DNA from: Patulibacter sp.
GTDB lineage: Bacteria; Actinomycetota; Thermoleophilia; Solirubrobacterales; Solirubrobacteraceae
Length of the DNA: 41,037 nucleotides
Assembly (NCBI RefSeq): GCF_030655195.1
Contig: NZ_JAURWA010000177.1
Location: 1-41,037 of the forward strand
Reading direction: 5' to 3'
This document shows positions 15,492-23,473 of the stretch, piece after piece. Both the position numbers and the translations under genes were made by a program. Position 1 is the first letter of the stretch; each line of letters opens with the position of its first letter. The notes beneath the pieces are model-generated. The model had not been told where the DNA came from. It made no database searches and was given only the letters and a program-made list of their open reading frames with translations.

Positions 15492-16121
15492 TCAGCCGCC
15501 GGTGAGCTGCGCCCGCAGCGTGCCCGCCAGCTGCGGCGCCTCGAGCACGCGGGGGAGGAGCGAGCGGTCCAGCAGCAGGGCGTCGGCGACGAGGGCGATC
15601 GTCACGCCGTGGTCGGGCCGGTCGTGGACCTCGATCGCGTCGCCGGCCCCGACCTCGCCGTGCTCGAGGATGCGCAGGTAGGCGCCCGGCCGCGACGCCC
15701 CGGCGAAGTGCCGGAGCATCCGCGGGTCGTCGTGGACGAGGCCGAGCTTGAAGCAGGGCAGGCGCGGCTGGCAGACCTCCAGGAGCGCCGAGCCGACGCG
15801 CCAGCGCTCGCCGATCACCGCGCCGGAGCAGTCGACCCCGGACGTGGTCAGGTTCTCGCCGAACGCCCGGCCGGGCTCCATCGGCCGGCGGAACCCCGCC
15901 GACCACCAGGCGAGGTCCTCGGCCGCGTAGGCGTAGATCGCCTTCTCCGGCCCGCCGTGCACGGACCGGTCCGCCTGATCGTCGCCCCGGAGGTTGTCGC
16001 CCGCCGTGGCCAGGCGCCCGGCCACGGGCGACTTGCGGAAGCCGCTGAACACGGGCCGACCGCGGTGCTCGCCGATCGGTTCGGGGAGCCCGACGTTCAG
16101 CGAGTCGAGGGTCCCCGGCAC
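15492..16121 (-). CDS. MOSC domain-containing protein (YiiM-like)
   Basis: A 209-aa protein of the MOSC superfamily, related to molybdenum-cofactor sulfurase C-termini and to YiiM enzymes that reduce N-hydroxylated compounds with Moco. Marks: SLNVGLPEPIGEHRGRPVFS at the start, GDDQADRSVHGGPEKAIYAY, the FGENLTTSGVDCSGAVIGE segment, and CQPRLPCFKLGL with the conserved Cys that would bind molybdenum. GTG at 16121 is chosen because it begins the conserved N-terminus; there is no Shine-Dalgarno sequence. It starts 20 nt after the desaturase stop and is probably co-transcribed with it. Confidence 0.85.
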   Translation of the reverse strand: MPGTLDSLNVGLPEPIGEHRGRPVFSGFRKSPVAGRLATAGDNLRGDDQADRSVHGGPEKAIYAYAAEDLAWWSAGFRRPMEPGRAFGENLTTSGVDCSGAVIGERWRVGSALLEVCQPRLPCFKLGLVHDDPRMLRHFAGASRPGAYLRILEHGEVGAGDAIEVHDRPDHGVTIALVADALLLDRSLLPRVLEAPQLAGTLRAQLTGG

Positions 16122-16141
16122 GATCGGTCCCGGCGCGGAGG

Positions 16142-17188
16142 TCAGCCCGCGGCGGCGGGGACCGGCTGCGCGGCCTCGGCCCAGGTGACGAGGCGCTTGC
16201 GGTCCTCGCACCAGAGCTTCAGGCGCATGGAGCGCACGGCCGTGCCCAGGCTCAGCACGGGGACGTCGCGGAAGAGGTCCGTGCCGTCGTGCGCGGCCTG
16301 CAGGTGGTAGTTGGGCACCTTCGCGCTGAGGTGGTGCACGTGGTGCAGGCCGATGTTGCCCGAGAAGAACTGCAGGACCTTCGGGAGCTTCAGGTACGAG
16401 CTGCCCTGCAGGGCAGCGTCGGCGTAGTCCCAGGAGTCCGAGTTCTCCCAGTACGCGTCCTCGTACTGGTGCTGGACGAAGAAGAGCCAGATCCCGGCGC
16501 CGCCGGCGAGGACGACGAGCGGCAGCTGCACGGCGAGGAAGGCCACGGGACCCATCACGACGCAGAGGACGGCGACGGCGACGACCAGCGTGATGTTCGT
16601 CAGCTTGATGCTGTTCTGGATCCGCGGGCGGTCCGTCTTCTTCCACAGGCGCGGCTGGAACACGAGGGCGTAGAACGGCCCGATCGTGAACATGATCCAG
16701 GGGCTGCGGGTCAAGCGGTACTCGAGGCGCTTGCCGCGCGAGGCGGACTTCCACTCCGCGACGGTCATCGTCGGGACGTCGCCGTCGCCGCGGCGGTCGA
16801 GGTCGCCGGCGGACGCGTGGTGCATCGCGTGACTGTGGCGCCAGGCCGAGAACGGCGTGTAGACGAGCAGCGCGGTGAAGACGCCGACGATCTGGTTGCC
16901 GCGCTTGGTCGGCATGAAGTTGCCGTGCGCGCAGTCGTGGAAGACGATGTAGGTCCGCAGCAGGAAGCCGGCCGTCGGGATCGACAGCAGCAGCGTCAGG
17001 ACGTACGAGACGTCCAACAGCAGGTACATCGCCACGAAGCCGACGATGTACGGGACGACCGACGTGAGCAGGTCGAGGACGCTCTTGCGGACGTCGGGTC
17101 GCGCGTACGGCGCGAGCTCGGTCTTCCAGGCGCTCTTCTCGGGCCCGGGCGGGGCGGCCGGGACGGGCGGGGCGATCGTGGAGCTCAT
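16142..17188 (-). CDS. Membrane fatty acid desaturase
   Basis: A 348-aa integral membrane di-iron desaturase of the omega-6/delta-12-like group. The three His boxes are HDCAH (after the second helix pair), HSHAMHH, and GLHHVHHL near the C-terminus. Hydrophobic segments flank them (YIVGFVAMYLLLDVSYVLTL, LVVLAGGAGIWLFF). It introduces a double bond into acyl chains, adjusting membrane fluidity. ATG at 17188 (MSSTIAPPVPAAP) chosen; a longer open frame upstream is Arg/Pro-rich and not conserved-looking. No Shine-Dalgarno sequence. The upstream 334 bp are shared with a divergent small gene. Confidence 0.92.
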   Translation of the reverse strand: MSSTIAPPVPAAPPGPEKSAWKTELAPYARPDVRKSVLDLLTSVVPYIVGFVAMYLLLDVSYVLTLLLSIPTAGFLLRTYIVFHDCAHGNFMPTKRGNQIVGVFTALLVYTPFSAWRHSHAMHHASAGDLDRRGDGDVPTMTVAEWKSASRGKRLEYRLTRSPWIMFTIGPFYALVFQPRLWKKTDRPRIQNSIKLTNITLVVAVAVLCVVMGPVAFLAVQLPLVVLAGGAGIWLFFVQHQYEDAYWENSDSWDYADAALQGSSYLKLPKVLQFFSGNIGLHHVHHLSAKVPNYHLQAAHDGTDLFRDVPVLSLGTAVRSMRLKLWCEDRKRLVTWAEAAQPVPAAAG

Positions 17189-17522
17189 GGATGGTCCGCC
17201 GGGATCGGGTTCGAGGACCCCGGTCGACGGGGAACACAGCAGCGGTGGGGCACAGTGTGGCGTGCCCGGGCCCTTCTTGTCGAGGGCGCGGGCCGCCTCG
17301 GGGGCGCACTCCACCCGGACCGCGGGGGGATAGCCCCCGCCCGACGGGCGCCGGTCGTCCGGGGCGCGAGGTAGGTGAGCCGAATCGGCCGGGACTGGAC
17401 CCGTCGTTCCAGTGTGCGACGAAGCCGACGTCACGAACGGGTCCGTCCGTCCGTACTCCGGGTGCGACGCGCGCGCCCGCGGGTCGTCGCCGTCCCTGAC
17501 ACCCCCCGTCCCGAAGGTCCAG
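17189..17522. other. Divergent intergenic region with two inverted repeats
   Basis: 334 bp between the desaturase and the small protein gene. It holds a strong hairpin GCGGGGG-GATAG-CCCCCGC (17322-17340) and an inverted repeat ACTGGA-N8-TCCAGT (17394-17413). I see no convincing gene, although the frame leading into the small protein stays G/C-biased at third positions from about 17460. The repeats could be operators for temperature- or lipid-responsive control of the desaturase, but that is speculation. Confidence 0.4.
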
Positions 17523-17789
17523 ATGCGTTTCCACACCCCCGAGGGCGGCATCCTCCGCGTCGACCGCGTCGGCGGTCTGCACACCTACGCCGCGCGCATC
17601 GACGGCGGCACGTGGACCGCCTGGGGCGAGGTGCGCACCGTGGTGGTCGCCGCGACCGGGCACGGGCCCGCGGATCCCTGGGTCGACCGGGTCGTCGCGT
17701 TCTGCGAGGAGCGGGCCGCCCTGCCCGACGTCCCGGGCGAGCACGGACGCGTCCCGGCGGACGGGCACCGTGCGCCTACGCACCCGTAG
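17523..17789 (+). CDS. Small hypothetical protein, 88 aa
   Basis: Not recognised. Starts MRFHTPEGGILRVDRVGGLH and has two aromatic segments (TWTAWGEVRTVVV, DPWVDRVVAFCEE). Nearly every codon from the ATG ends in G or C, which supports real coding. GAAGG lies about 5 nt before the ATG; a GTG at 17412 in the same frame would give 125 aa. Its TAG stop codon (17787-17789) is also the first half of the TAGGAT -10 hexamer of the next gene, so the two genes are tightly packed but separately transcribed. Confidence 0.6.
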   Translation: MRFHTPEGGILRVDRVGGLHTYAARIDGGTWTAWGEVRTVVVAATGHGPADPWVDRVVAFCEERAALPDVPGEHGRVPADGHRAPTHP

Positions 17790-17792
17790 GAT
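17787..17792 (+). promoter_or_regulatory. -10 element TAGGAT, leaderless start
   Basis: TAGGAT is followed by 6 nt (GGCGCG) and the ATG at 17799. Its TAG doubles as the stop codon of the preceding small gene. Confidence 0.55.
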
Positions 17793-17798
17793 GGCGCG

Positions 17799-18626
17799 AT
17801 GGGCTCCAGGAACGTCGTCGCCGGCCGCACCGCGGTCATCACCGGAGCGGGGTCGGGCATCGGCCGCGCCGTCGCGCAGCACCTGTCGGCCATGGGCTGC
17901 CCCGTCGCGCTCGTGGACTGGGACGAGGACGGGCTCGAGGAGACCGCCGCGTCGCTGCCGGGGCCGTCGATGCACCGGAAGCTCGACGTCCGCGACCGCC
18001 AGGCGCAGCTCGCGTTCGCGTCGGAGGTCGCCGAGTGGGCGCCCGCGCCGATCGGGATGGTCCTCAACAACGCCGGCGTGACCGTCTCGAACTCGGTCAC
18101 CGGTGGCTCGCCCGAGGACGACGAGTGGGTCATGGACGTCAACTTCTGGGGCGTCGTCAACGGCACCCGGGCGTTCCTGCCGATCCTCCAGAAGCAGGAC
18201 TCGGGCGTCATCGTGAACGTCTCGAGCCTGTTCGGGATCATCGCCTGGCCGACCCAGAGCGCCTACAACGCGTCGAAGTTCGCCGTCCGCGGGTTCACCG
18301 AGTCGCTGCGGATCGAGCTCGAGGGCACCGGCGTCAACGCGATCACGATCCACCCCGGCGGCGTCCGCACCCACATCGTCGACAACGCGCGCTTCCACGT
18401 CGACGACCAGGGCGGCACGGACCACGCCAAGCTGCAGCAGGACTTCAACAAGATCGCCCGCACCACGCCGAAGAAGGCGGCGCGGACGATCGTCGCCGGC
18501 GTCGAGCGCGGCAAGGACCGGATCCTCGTGGGCCCCGACGCCGTCGCGATGGTGACGCTGAGCCGGATCATCCCCAACCGCTACTTCGACGTCATCCGCA
18601 CGCTGATGCCGCTCGTGCGGAAGTAG
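17799..18626 (+). CDS. Short-chain dehydrogenase/reductase
   Basis: A 275-aa classical SDR. Cofactor motif ITGAGSGIGRAV near residues 14-25, NNAGVT, and the catalytic Ser in NVSSLFGIIAW with YNASK supplying Tyr and Lys. LVDWDEDGLEE after strand 2 has an Asp that favours NAD. The C-terminal part (HPGGVRTHIV, then KKAARTIVAGVERGKDRILV) is usual for actinobacterial SDRs annotated near lipid metabolism. Substrate unknown. The start is set by the -10 spacing and the conserved first strand. Confidence 0.93.
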   Translation: MGSRNVVAGRTAVITGAGSGIGRAVAQHLSAMGCPVALVDWDEDGLEETAASLPGPSMHRKLDVRDRQAQLAFASEVAEWAPAPIGMVLNNAGVTVSNSVTGGSPEDDEWVMDVNFWGVVNGTRAFLPILQKQDSGVIVNVSSLFGIIAWPTQSAYNASKFAVRGFTESLRIELEGTGVNAITIHPGGVRTHIVDNARFHVDDQGGTDHAKLQQDFNKIARTTPKKAARTIVAGVERGKDRILVGPDAVAMVTLSRIIPNRYFDVIRTLMPLVRK

Positions 18627-18651
18627 AGGCGGGCGGGCCCCACCTCCCGGG

Positions 18652-18657
18652 TAGCGT
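18652..18657 (+). promoter_or_regulatory. -10 element TAGCGT, leaderless start
   Basis: TAGCGT is followed by 7 nt and the ATG at 18665. The identical hexamer and spacing recur before the MBL-fold gene at 37683. Confidence 0.5.
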
Positions 18658-18664
18658 CCGTCCG

Positions 18665-19153
18665 ATGCGCGAGCGTCCGAACCCCCCGCTCCGGGCGCGC
18701 GACGTCCCGTGGATCTACTGGACCGGCCCCCGGCGGCGGGACCCGTACCGCACGCCGTGGTGGCTGCACGTGGTCACCTGGGGGGTCATGATCGGCTCGG
18801 TCGTCGCGTTCGCCGAGCTGGACTGGTCGAAGCCCCCGGCGGTGCTGGGGGCCATGGCCTGCGCGGTGCTCGCCCAGGCGCTGTGCGGCTGGCTGCTGGT
18901 GCTCTGGTACGGGCCCGAGCCCGAGGGGGAGACCCCGCCGCCGGGGCCCGAGGAGGAGACCGGGCCGCCGGAGCCGAGGCGGAGACTCCGCCGCCGGAAC
19001 CCGAGGCCCGAGGCGCTGCGGGACCGGCCGCAGGTCTCGCTGATCCCGCCCGACCTCCGGGACGAGTACGAGGCCGACGAGCGGCACGCGGCGGACCGGC
19101 GTGCGGCCGGCTCCGACGCCCCGCGGGCGCGGTCCGGCGACGACGACGCCTGA
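18665..19153 (+). CDS. Small membrane protein, unknown function
   Basis: A 162-aa protein not recognised as a family. Residues about 35-55 (VVTWGVMIGSVVAFAEL) and 62-82 (AVLGAMACAVLAQALCGWLL) are two membrane helices. The N-terminus is basic and aromatic (VPWIYWTGPRRRDPYRTPWW). The C-terminal half is a Glu/Pro/Arg-rich tail that is probably cytoplasmic. The stretch coding GPEPEGETPPPGPEEETGPP is internally repetitive (GPEPE/GPEEE). Start ATG 7 nt after TAGCGT. Confidence 0.6.
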   Translation: MRERPNPPLRARDVPWIYWTGPRRRDPYRTPWWLHVVTWGVMIGSVVAFAELDWSKPPAVLGAMACAVLAQALCGWLLVLWYGPEPEGETPPPGPEEETGPPEPRRRLRRRNPRPEALRDRPQVSLIPPDLRDEYEADERHAADRRAAGSDAPRARSGDDDA

Positions 19154-19163
19154 GTCCCGTCGA

Positions 19164-19177
19164 CGACGGCGCCGTCG
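19164..19177. terminator. 14-bp palindrome between convergent genes
   Basis: CGACGGCGCCGTCG is a perfect palindrome in the 37-bp space between the converging membrane protein and permease genes. Weak terminator candidate. Confidence 0.3.
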
Positions 19178-19190
19178 GCCCCGCCACGAC

Positions 19191-20522
19191 CTACCCCCGC
19201 GGCGTCGCCACCGGGTCCGCCGGGCCCACCGGCGGCAGGCCCGGCGCGGGCGGCACGTCGTCGTCGTGCTGGAGCGTCTTCAGCACGCGGTAGGTGACGA
19301 TCGCCGCGACGGTGCCCAGCGCGATGCCGGCGAAGGAGTAGTCGCCCCAGTTGAGCGTGTAGTCCGCGGCGCCGACGGTGATCGCCACCGCCGCGGTGAT
19401 GAGGTTGACCGGGTCGCGGAAGTCGACGCGCGCGTCGATCCAGACCCGGGCTCCGAGGACGGCGATCAGGCCGAAGAGGACCGTGACCGCACCGCCCAGG
19501 ACGCCGGTCGGGATCGCCTGGATGATCGCGCCGAACTTCGGCAGCAGGCCCAGTGCGATCGCGGTCAGGCCGGCGATGACGTACGCCAGCGTCGAGTAGA
19601 CCCGCGTCAGGCCCATGACGCCGATGTTCTCGCCGTAGGTCGTCGTCGCGGAGCCGCCGAAGAGCCCGGAGACGGTGGTCGCCAGGCCGTCGCCCATGAA
19701 CGAGCGGCCGATGTCGCCGTCCAGGTCGCGCTCGGTCATGGCGCCGACGGTCTTCACGTGGCCGGCGTTCTCGGCCAGCAGCACGAGGACGACGGCGGGG
19801 ACGATCAGCAGGATCGCCCGCCACTGGAACTCGGGGGTGGCGAAGTCGGGGAGGCCGATCCACGCCGCGTCGTGCACGCCGGACCAGTCGACCTTGCCGA
19901 GGATCGCGGCGAAGACGTACCCGACGACGACGCCGAGGAACACCGACAGGCTCGAGACGAAGCCGCGCACCGCGACGCCGATGACGACGATCGCGACGAG
20001 GGTGACCAGCGCGATCCCGGCCTGCGACTCGAACTGGCCCTTGGCGACGGGCGCGAGGTTCAGGCCGATCAGGGCGACGATCGCGCCGGTCACCACCGGC
20101 GGCAGCAGCCAGTCCAGCGGCGCGGTCCCGACCCGGTCGACGAGCAGCCCGATGAGGAAGACGACCACGCCCGCCACGACGATGCCGCCGAGCGCGACGC
20201 CGATGCCGCCGTCGGTCTGGGCCGCCGTGACCGGCGCGATGAACGCGAAGCTCGACCCCGTGTAGGAGGGCACGCGGTTGCGGGTCAGCAGGACGAAGAG
20301 CAGCGTGCCGATGCCGGAGAAGAAGATCGTCGTGGAGACCGGGAACCCGGTCAGGACCGGGACGAGCGCCGTCGAGCCGAACATCGCGAGCACGTGCTGC
20401 ATGCCCAGCCCGAGCATGATCGGCGTGCTGAGGCGCTCGTCGGGACGGACGACCTCGCCTGGTCGGACGCGGGAGCCGTCGCCGTGCAGCTTCCACGTGC
20501 GGTCGATGAACGAGCGGGTCAT
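19191..20522 (-). CDS. Uracil/xanthine permease, NCS2 family
   Basis: A 443-aa membrane transporter of the nucleobase-ascorbate/NCS2 family. Marks: GMQHVLAMFGSTALVPVLTG in helix 1, AENAGHVKTVG with the Glu and His that bind uracil in UraA, and the signature ENIGVMGLTRVYS. Fourteen hydrophobic segments are plausible. It imports uracil or xanthine with protons. The start ATG at 20522 has AGGAG 5 nt upstream (20528-20532), so it is not leaderless. The preceding leader contains possible stem-loops (20666-20691). No pyrimidine gene lies next to it. Confidence 0.92.
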   Translation of the reverse strand: MTRSFIDRTWKLHGDGSRVRPGEVVRPDERLSTPIMLGLGMQHVLAMFGSTALVPVLTGFPVSTTIFFSGIGTLLFVLLTRNRVPSYTGSSFAFIAPVTAAQTDGGIGVALGGIVVAGVVVFLIGLLVDRVGTAPLDWLLPPVVTGAIVALIGLNLAPVAKGQFESQAGIALVTLVAIVVIGVAVRGFVSSLSVFLGVVVGYVFAAILGKVDWSGVHDAAWIGLPDFATPEFQWRAILLIVPAVVLVLLAENAGHVKTVGAMTERDLDGDIGRSFMGDGLATTVSGLFGGSATTTYGENIGVMGLTRVYSTLAYVIAGLTAIALGLLPKFGAIIQAIPTGVLGGAVTVLFGLIAVLGARVWIDARVDFRDPVNLITAAVAITVGAADYTLNWGDYSFAGIALGTVAAIVTYRVLKTLQHDDDVPPAPGLPPVGPADPVATPRG

Positions 20523-20802
20523 GCGTGCTCCTGGGGTCGGGGGTGGCGCGGTCGGGGGACCGGCGCGTCGGCGTCGATGGTGACGGAGCGGGCCGACGGC
20601 GCGCATGGACGACGGGCGCGACGGACGGATGTCCCGCGGGACGACCGTCCGGGGTCCACGCCGACGATCCGTGGGTCCGCCGTGGCGGATCGCCGTGGCG
20701 ACGGGCTTCGCGCGGTCCGCCGGCCCCCGTCGACCGTCCCCGGACGCCGGTCTGCGGAGGTCCGCTGTGGTCCGACCACAGCGCTGACCCCCGAACCGGA
20801 CG
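20523..20802. other. Divergent regulatory region with nested inverted repeats
   Basis: 280 bp between the permease and the oxidative operon. Besides the 19-bp palindrome at 20764-20782 it holds TCCGCC-GT-GGCGGA (20676-20689) and an overlapping GATCCG...CGGATC repeat (20666-20691), which could fold in the permease leader RNA. Open frames here lack codon bias and look noncoding. Confidence 0.4.
20764..20782. promoter_or_regulatory. Perfect 19-bp palindromic operator, GntR/FadR-like
   Basis: GCTGTGGTC-C-GACCACAGC: nine-base arms with one central base. The core TGGTCCGACCA is of the TGGT-N-ACCA type bound by FadR-subfamily GntR repressors. It ends 20 bp before the TAGGGT -10 hexamer, so it covers the -35 area of the oxidative operon promoter. 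No GntR gene lies in the window. Confidence 0.6.
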
Positions 20803-20808
20803 TAGGGT
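20803..20808 (+). promoter_or_regulatory. -10 element TAGGGT before the leaderless mini-ORF
   Basis: TAGGGT is followed by 6 nt and the ATG of an 8-codon ORF at 20815, not the main gene's ATG at 20838. Confidence 0.5.
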
Positions 20809-20814
20809 GCGGCC

Positions 20815-20841
20815 ATGCCCCGCCGGAGCGATCGTTCATGA
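20815..20841 (+). CDS. Leaderless 8-codon upstream ORF (MPRRSDRS)
   Basis: ATG at 20815 lies 6 nt after TAGGGT. The ORF encodes MPRRSDRS and its TGA overlaps the next ATG (ATGA, 20838-20841). The GGAG at 20824-20827 inside it is 10 nt before the main start. It may load ribosomes on a leaderless mRNA and pass them on. Too short for coding statistics, so this rests on geometry alone. Confidence 0.4.
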   Translation: MPRRSDRS

Positions 20842-22013
20842 GCACCCCGCAGCCCACCGTCGTGGTCTACGGCGCCACGGGGTACACCGGCAAGCTCGTC
20901 GTCGCCGAGCTGGCGGCGCGCAGCGTGCCGCTCGTCCTCGCAGGGCGCAGCGCCGAGCGCCTCCGGGCCGTCGCCGCGACGCTCCCCGACGGGGTCGAGG
21001 CGATCGTCGAGGCCCCGATCGACGACCACGCCGCATTGCAGGGCGCCGCGGGCCGCGGGTCCGTCGTCGTCAACTGCGCCGGGCCGTTCGCACGCACCGG
21101 GACCGCCGTCCTGCGCGCCGCCGCGGCCGCGGGCGCCCACTACGTCGACACGACCGGCGAGCAGGACTGGATCGCCCGGGTGCTGGGCGAGCACGACGCC
21201 GAGCTGCGGGCCGCCGACGTCGCCGCCGTGCCCGGCATGGGCTTCGACTACCTCCCCGGGGACCTGCTCTGCAACGTCGTCGGGGCGCCCCTGGGTCCGC
21301 TGCGGCGGCTCGACGTGGCCTACCACGTGGAGGGCTTCGGGATGACGCGCGGGACGCAGCGCTCGGCGCTCGAGATGCTCGACGGCCGCGACGTCGTCTA
21401 CGAGGACGGGGCGCTGAAGCCCGGCGGCACGAAGCCGCTGCGCGCCTCGGTCGAGTTCCCCGCCCCGATCGGTCGCCGGACCGTCGGGCGCTACCCCGCC
21501 GGCGAGGTCGTGACGGCCCCGAAGCACCTCGACGTCCGGACGATCGCCGCACGCATCTCGACCGTGTCGATCGCCCCCGGGCCGGCCGCCCCGCTCGTCC
21601 CGTACGCCACCCCCGTCGTCGCCCGGCTGCTGCGCACGCCGCTCAAGGGCCTCATCGACCGCGCGATCGAGCGGCTCCCCGAGGGCCCGCCGGAGGACGA
21701 GCGCCGCGCCGTGCGCTGGACGATCCTCGTCACCGCGACCGCCGAGGACGGCGGCTCGAGCACCGGCGTCGTGCGCGGCCCCGACATCTACGGCCTGACC
21801 GCGCGCACGATCTCCGACGCCGCGCAGGCGCTCGGCTCGGGCGCGGTCACCGCCCGCGGCGGCCTCGCCCCCGCCCAGGCGTTCGACGCGCGCCGCACGC
21901 TCGACGCGCTCGCCGACTTCGGCGTGACCTACGAGGTCGACGGGGTGGCCGGCGCCGCCACGGCCGCCACCGCCGGCGCCGCCACCACGACCTCCCGCGG
22001 GGTCTCGGCATGA
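20838..22013 (+). CDS. Saccharopine dehydrogenase-like / trans-acting enoyl reductase family protein
   Basis: A 391-aa NAD(P)-binding protein. Rossmann motif VVVYGATGYTGKLVVAEL at residues about 8-25, then AGRSAERL after strand 2, VVNCAGPFARTG and HYVDTTGEQDW, the usual order in the saccharopine-dehydrogenase-like group that includes the mycobacterial trans-acting enoyl reductases. The C-terminus ends in an Ala/Thr-rich tail. It is the first full gene of a coupled operon with a flavin monooxygenase and two more dehydrogenases, so it probably reduces a double bond or carbonyl in the same pathway. The ATG overlaps the mini-ORF stop, and its own stop overlaps the monooxygenase ATG. Confidence 0.85.
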   Translation: MSTPQPTVVVYGATGYTGKLVVAELAARSVPLVLAGRSAERLRAVAATLPDGVEAIVEAPIDDHAALQGAAGRGSVVVNCAGPFARTGTAVLRAAAAAGAHYVDTTGEQDWIARVLGEHDAELRAADVAAVPGMGFDYLPGDLLCNVVGAPLGPLRRLDVAYHVEGFGMTRGTQRSALEMLDGRDVVYEDGALKPGGTKPLRASVEFPAPIGRRTVGRYPAGEVVTAPKHLDVRTIAARISTVSIAPGPAAPLVPYATPVVARLLRTPLKGLIDRAIERLPEGPPEDERRAVRWTILVTATAEDGGSSTGVVRGPDIYGLTARTISDAAQALGSGAVTARGGLAPAQAFDARRTLDALADFGVTYEVDGVAGAATAATAGAATTTSRGVSA

Positions 22014-23473
22014 GCCCGGCGACGACCGTCGACCGCGTCTGCGTCATCGGCGCGGGGTCCTCCGGCATCGCCGCCTGTCAGTCGCTGGGCGCGAAGGGCA
22101 TCCCCTACGACTGCTTCGAGAAGGGCACCCAGGTCGGCGGCAACTGGCGCTACCGCAACGACAACGGGCAGTCCGCGGCGTACCGGTCGCTGCACATCAA
22201 CACCTCGCGGCGGGTCATGGAGTTCCGCGAGTTCCCGATGCCCGACGACCTGCCGGACTTCCCGTCGCACTTCCAGATCGCCGCGTACTTCGACGACTAC
22301 GTCGAGCACTTCGGCCTGCGCGAGCACATCCGCTTCGCCACCGAGGTCCTCCGCGTCGAGCCCGTCGGCGACGGCTCGTGGGACGTGACGACGCGGCCGG
22401 TCGCCCCCGTCGCCCCCGACGACGACACCGGCGTCCCGGAGCCGCCCGCGCCCGCGGGACCCGAGTCGACGACCCGCTACCGCGCCGTGGTGGTCGCCAA
22501 CGGCCACCACTGGGACGCCCGCTGGCCCGAGCCGGGCTTCCCGGGGCAGGACGACTTCGCCGGCGAGCAGGTCCACGCCCACACCTACGACACCGCCGAC
22601 ACCCTGCGCGGCAAGCGGGTGCTCGTCCTGGGGATCGGCAACTCGGCCACCGACATCGCCGTGGAGTCCTCGCGGATCGCCGAGCGGACGTTCCTGGCGA
22701 TGCGCCGCAGCGCCTACGTCATCCCGAAGTACGTCTTCGGGACGCCGATGGACGAGCTGCAGGGCAGCCTGGCGTCGAAGGTCCACGTGCCGCTGGCGGT
22801 CCAGCGGGTGAGCGCCGGCTTCCTGCTGCGCCTGACCGTCGGCCGGATGACCGACTACGGCCTGCAGGAGCCCGACCACAAGATCCTCGCGGCCCACCCG
22901 ACGATCTCGTCCGAGCTGCTCGGTCGGATCGGCCACGGCGACATCGGGGTCAAGCCGAACATCGAGGCGTTCGTCGGCGGCCGGACGGTGCGGTTCGTCG
23001 ACGGCACCGAGGAGGAGCTCGACCTCGTCGTCTACTGCACGGGCTACCGCATCTCGTTCCCGTTCCTGGCGGAGTCGGTCGTCCCGACGGCCGACAACCA
23101 CGTGCCGCTCTACCGGCGCGTCGTCGCACCCGACCGGCCGGGGCTGTTCTTCGTCGGCCTGCTGCAGCCGATCGGGGCGGTCATGCCGCTGGCCGAGGCG
23201 CAGTCGCAGTGGATCGCCGCGCTGCTGACGGGCGAGACGACGCTCCCGTCGCCCGAGGCCATGCGCCGGGCGATCGCCGACGAGGAGGCCGCGATGAACC
23301 GCCAGTACCTCTCGTCCAAGCGCCACACGATCCAGGTCGACTTCCACGACTACCTGCGGCTCCTGGCCCGCGAGCGGCGTCTCGGGCCCGCGGCGGCGGA
23401 GGCCGTGGGCCCGCTGCGGCGGGTGCAGCGGGTCGCGCGACGCGTGCGGTCGCTCGCCGGGACGTCGGCGTGA
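22010..23473 (+). CDS. Flavin-containing monooxygenase (FMO/Baeyer-Villiger type)
   Basis: A 487-aa class B flavin monooxygenase. FAD motif VIGAGSSGIAA near residues 11-21; GGNWRYRND; the FMO fingerprint FxGxxxHxxxY is seen in FAGEQVHAHTY; the NADPH motif is GIGNSATDIA. It uses NADPH and O2 to oxidise a ketone, amine or sulfur compound. Its place between a putative enoyl reductase and two alcohol dehydrogenase-type proteins fits stepwise oxidation of a hydrophobic ketone. Start ATG overlaps the upstream stop (ATGA, 22010-22013). The stop overlaps a GTG that begins a 26-codon ORF. Confidence 0.93.
   Translation: MSPATTVDRVCVIGAGSSGIAACQSLGAKGIPYDCFEKGTQVGGNWRYRNDNGQSAAYRSLHINTSRRVMEFREFPMPDDLPDFPSHFQIAAYFDDYVEHFGLREHIRFATEVLRVEPVGDGSWDVTTRPVAPVAPDDDTGVPEPPAPAGPESTTRYRAVVVANGHHWDARWPEPGFPGQDDFAGEQVHAHTYDTADTLRGKRVLVLGIGNSATDIAVESSRIAERTFLAMRRSAYVIPKYVFGTPMDELQGSLASKVHVPLAVQRVSAGFLLRLTVGRMTDYGLQEPDHKILAAHPTISSELLGRIGHGDIGVKPNIEAFVGGRTVRFVDGTEEELDLVVYCTGYRISFPFLAESVVPTADNHVPLYRRVVAPDRPGLFFVGLLQPIGAVMPLAEAQSQWIAALLTGETTLPSPEAMRRAIADEEAAMNRQYLSSKRHTIQVDFHDYLRLLARERRLGPAAAEAVGPLRRVQRVARRVRSLAGTSA

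Noticed and set aside
20605..20787. A 60-codon plus-strand ORF between permease and operon
   Set aside because: No third-position bias, and it covers the palindromic operator.
19191..21527. N-terminally extended permease of 778 residues
   Set aside because: The extension is antisense to the enoyl-reductase-like gene; the ATG at 20522 has a good Shine-Dalgarno site.
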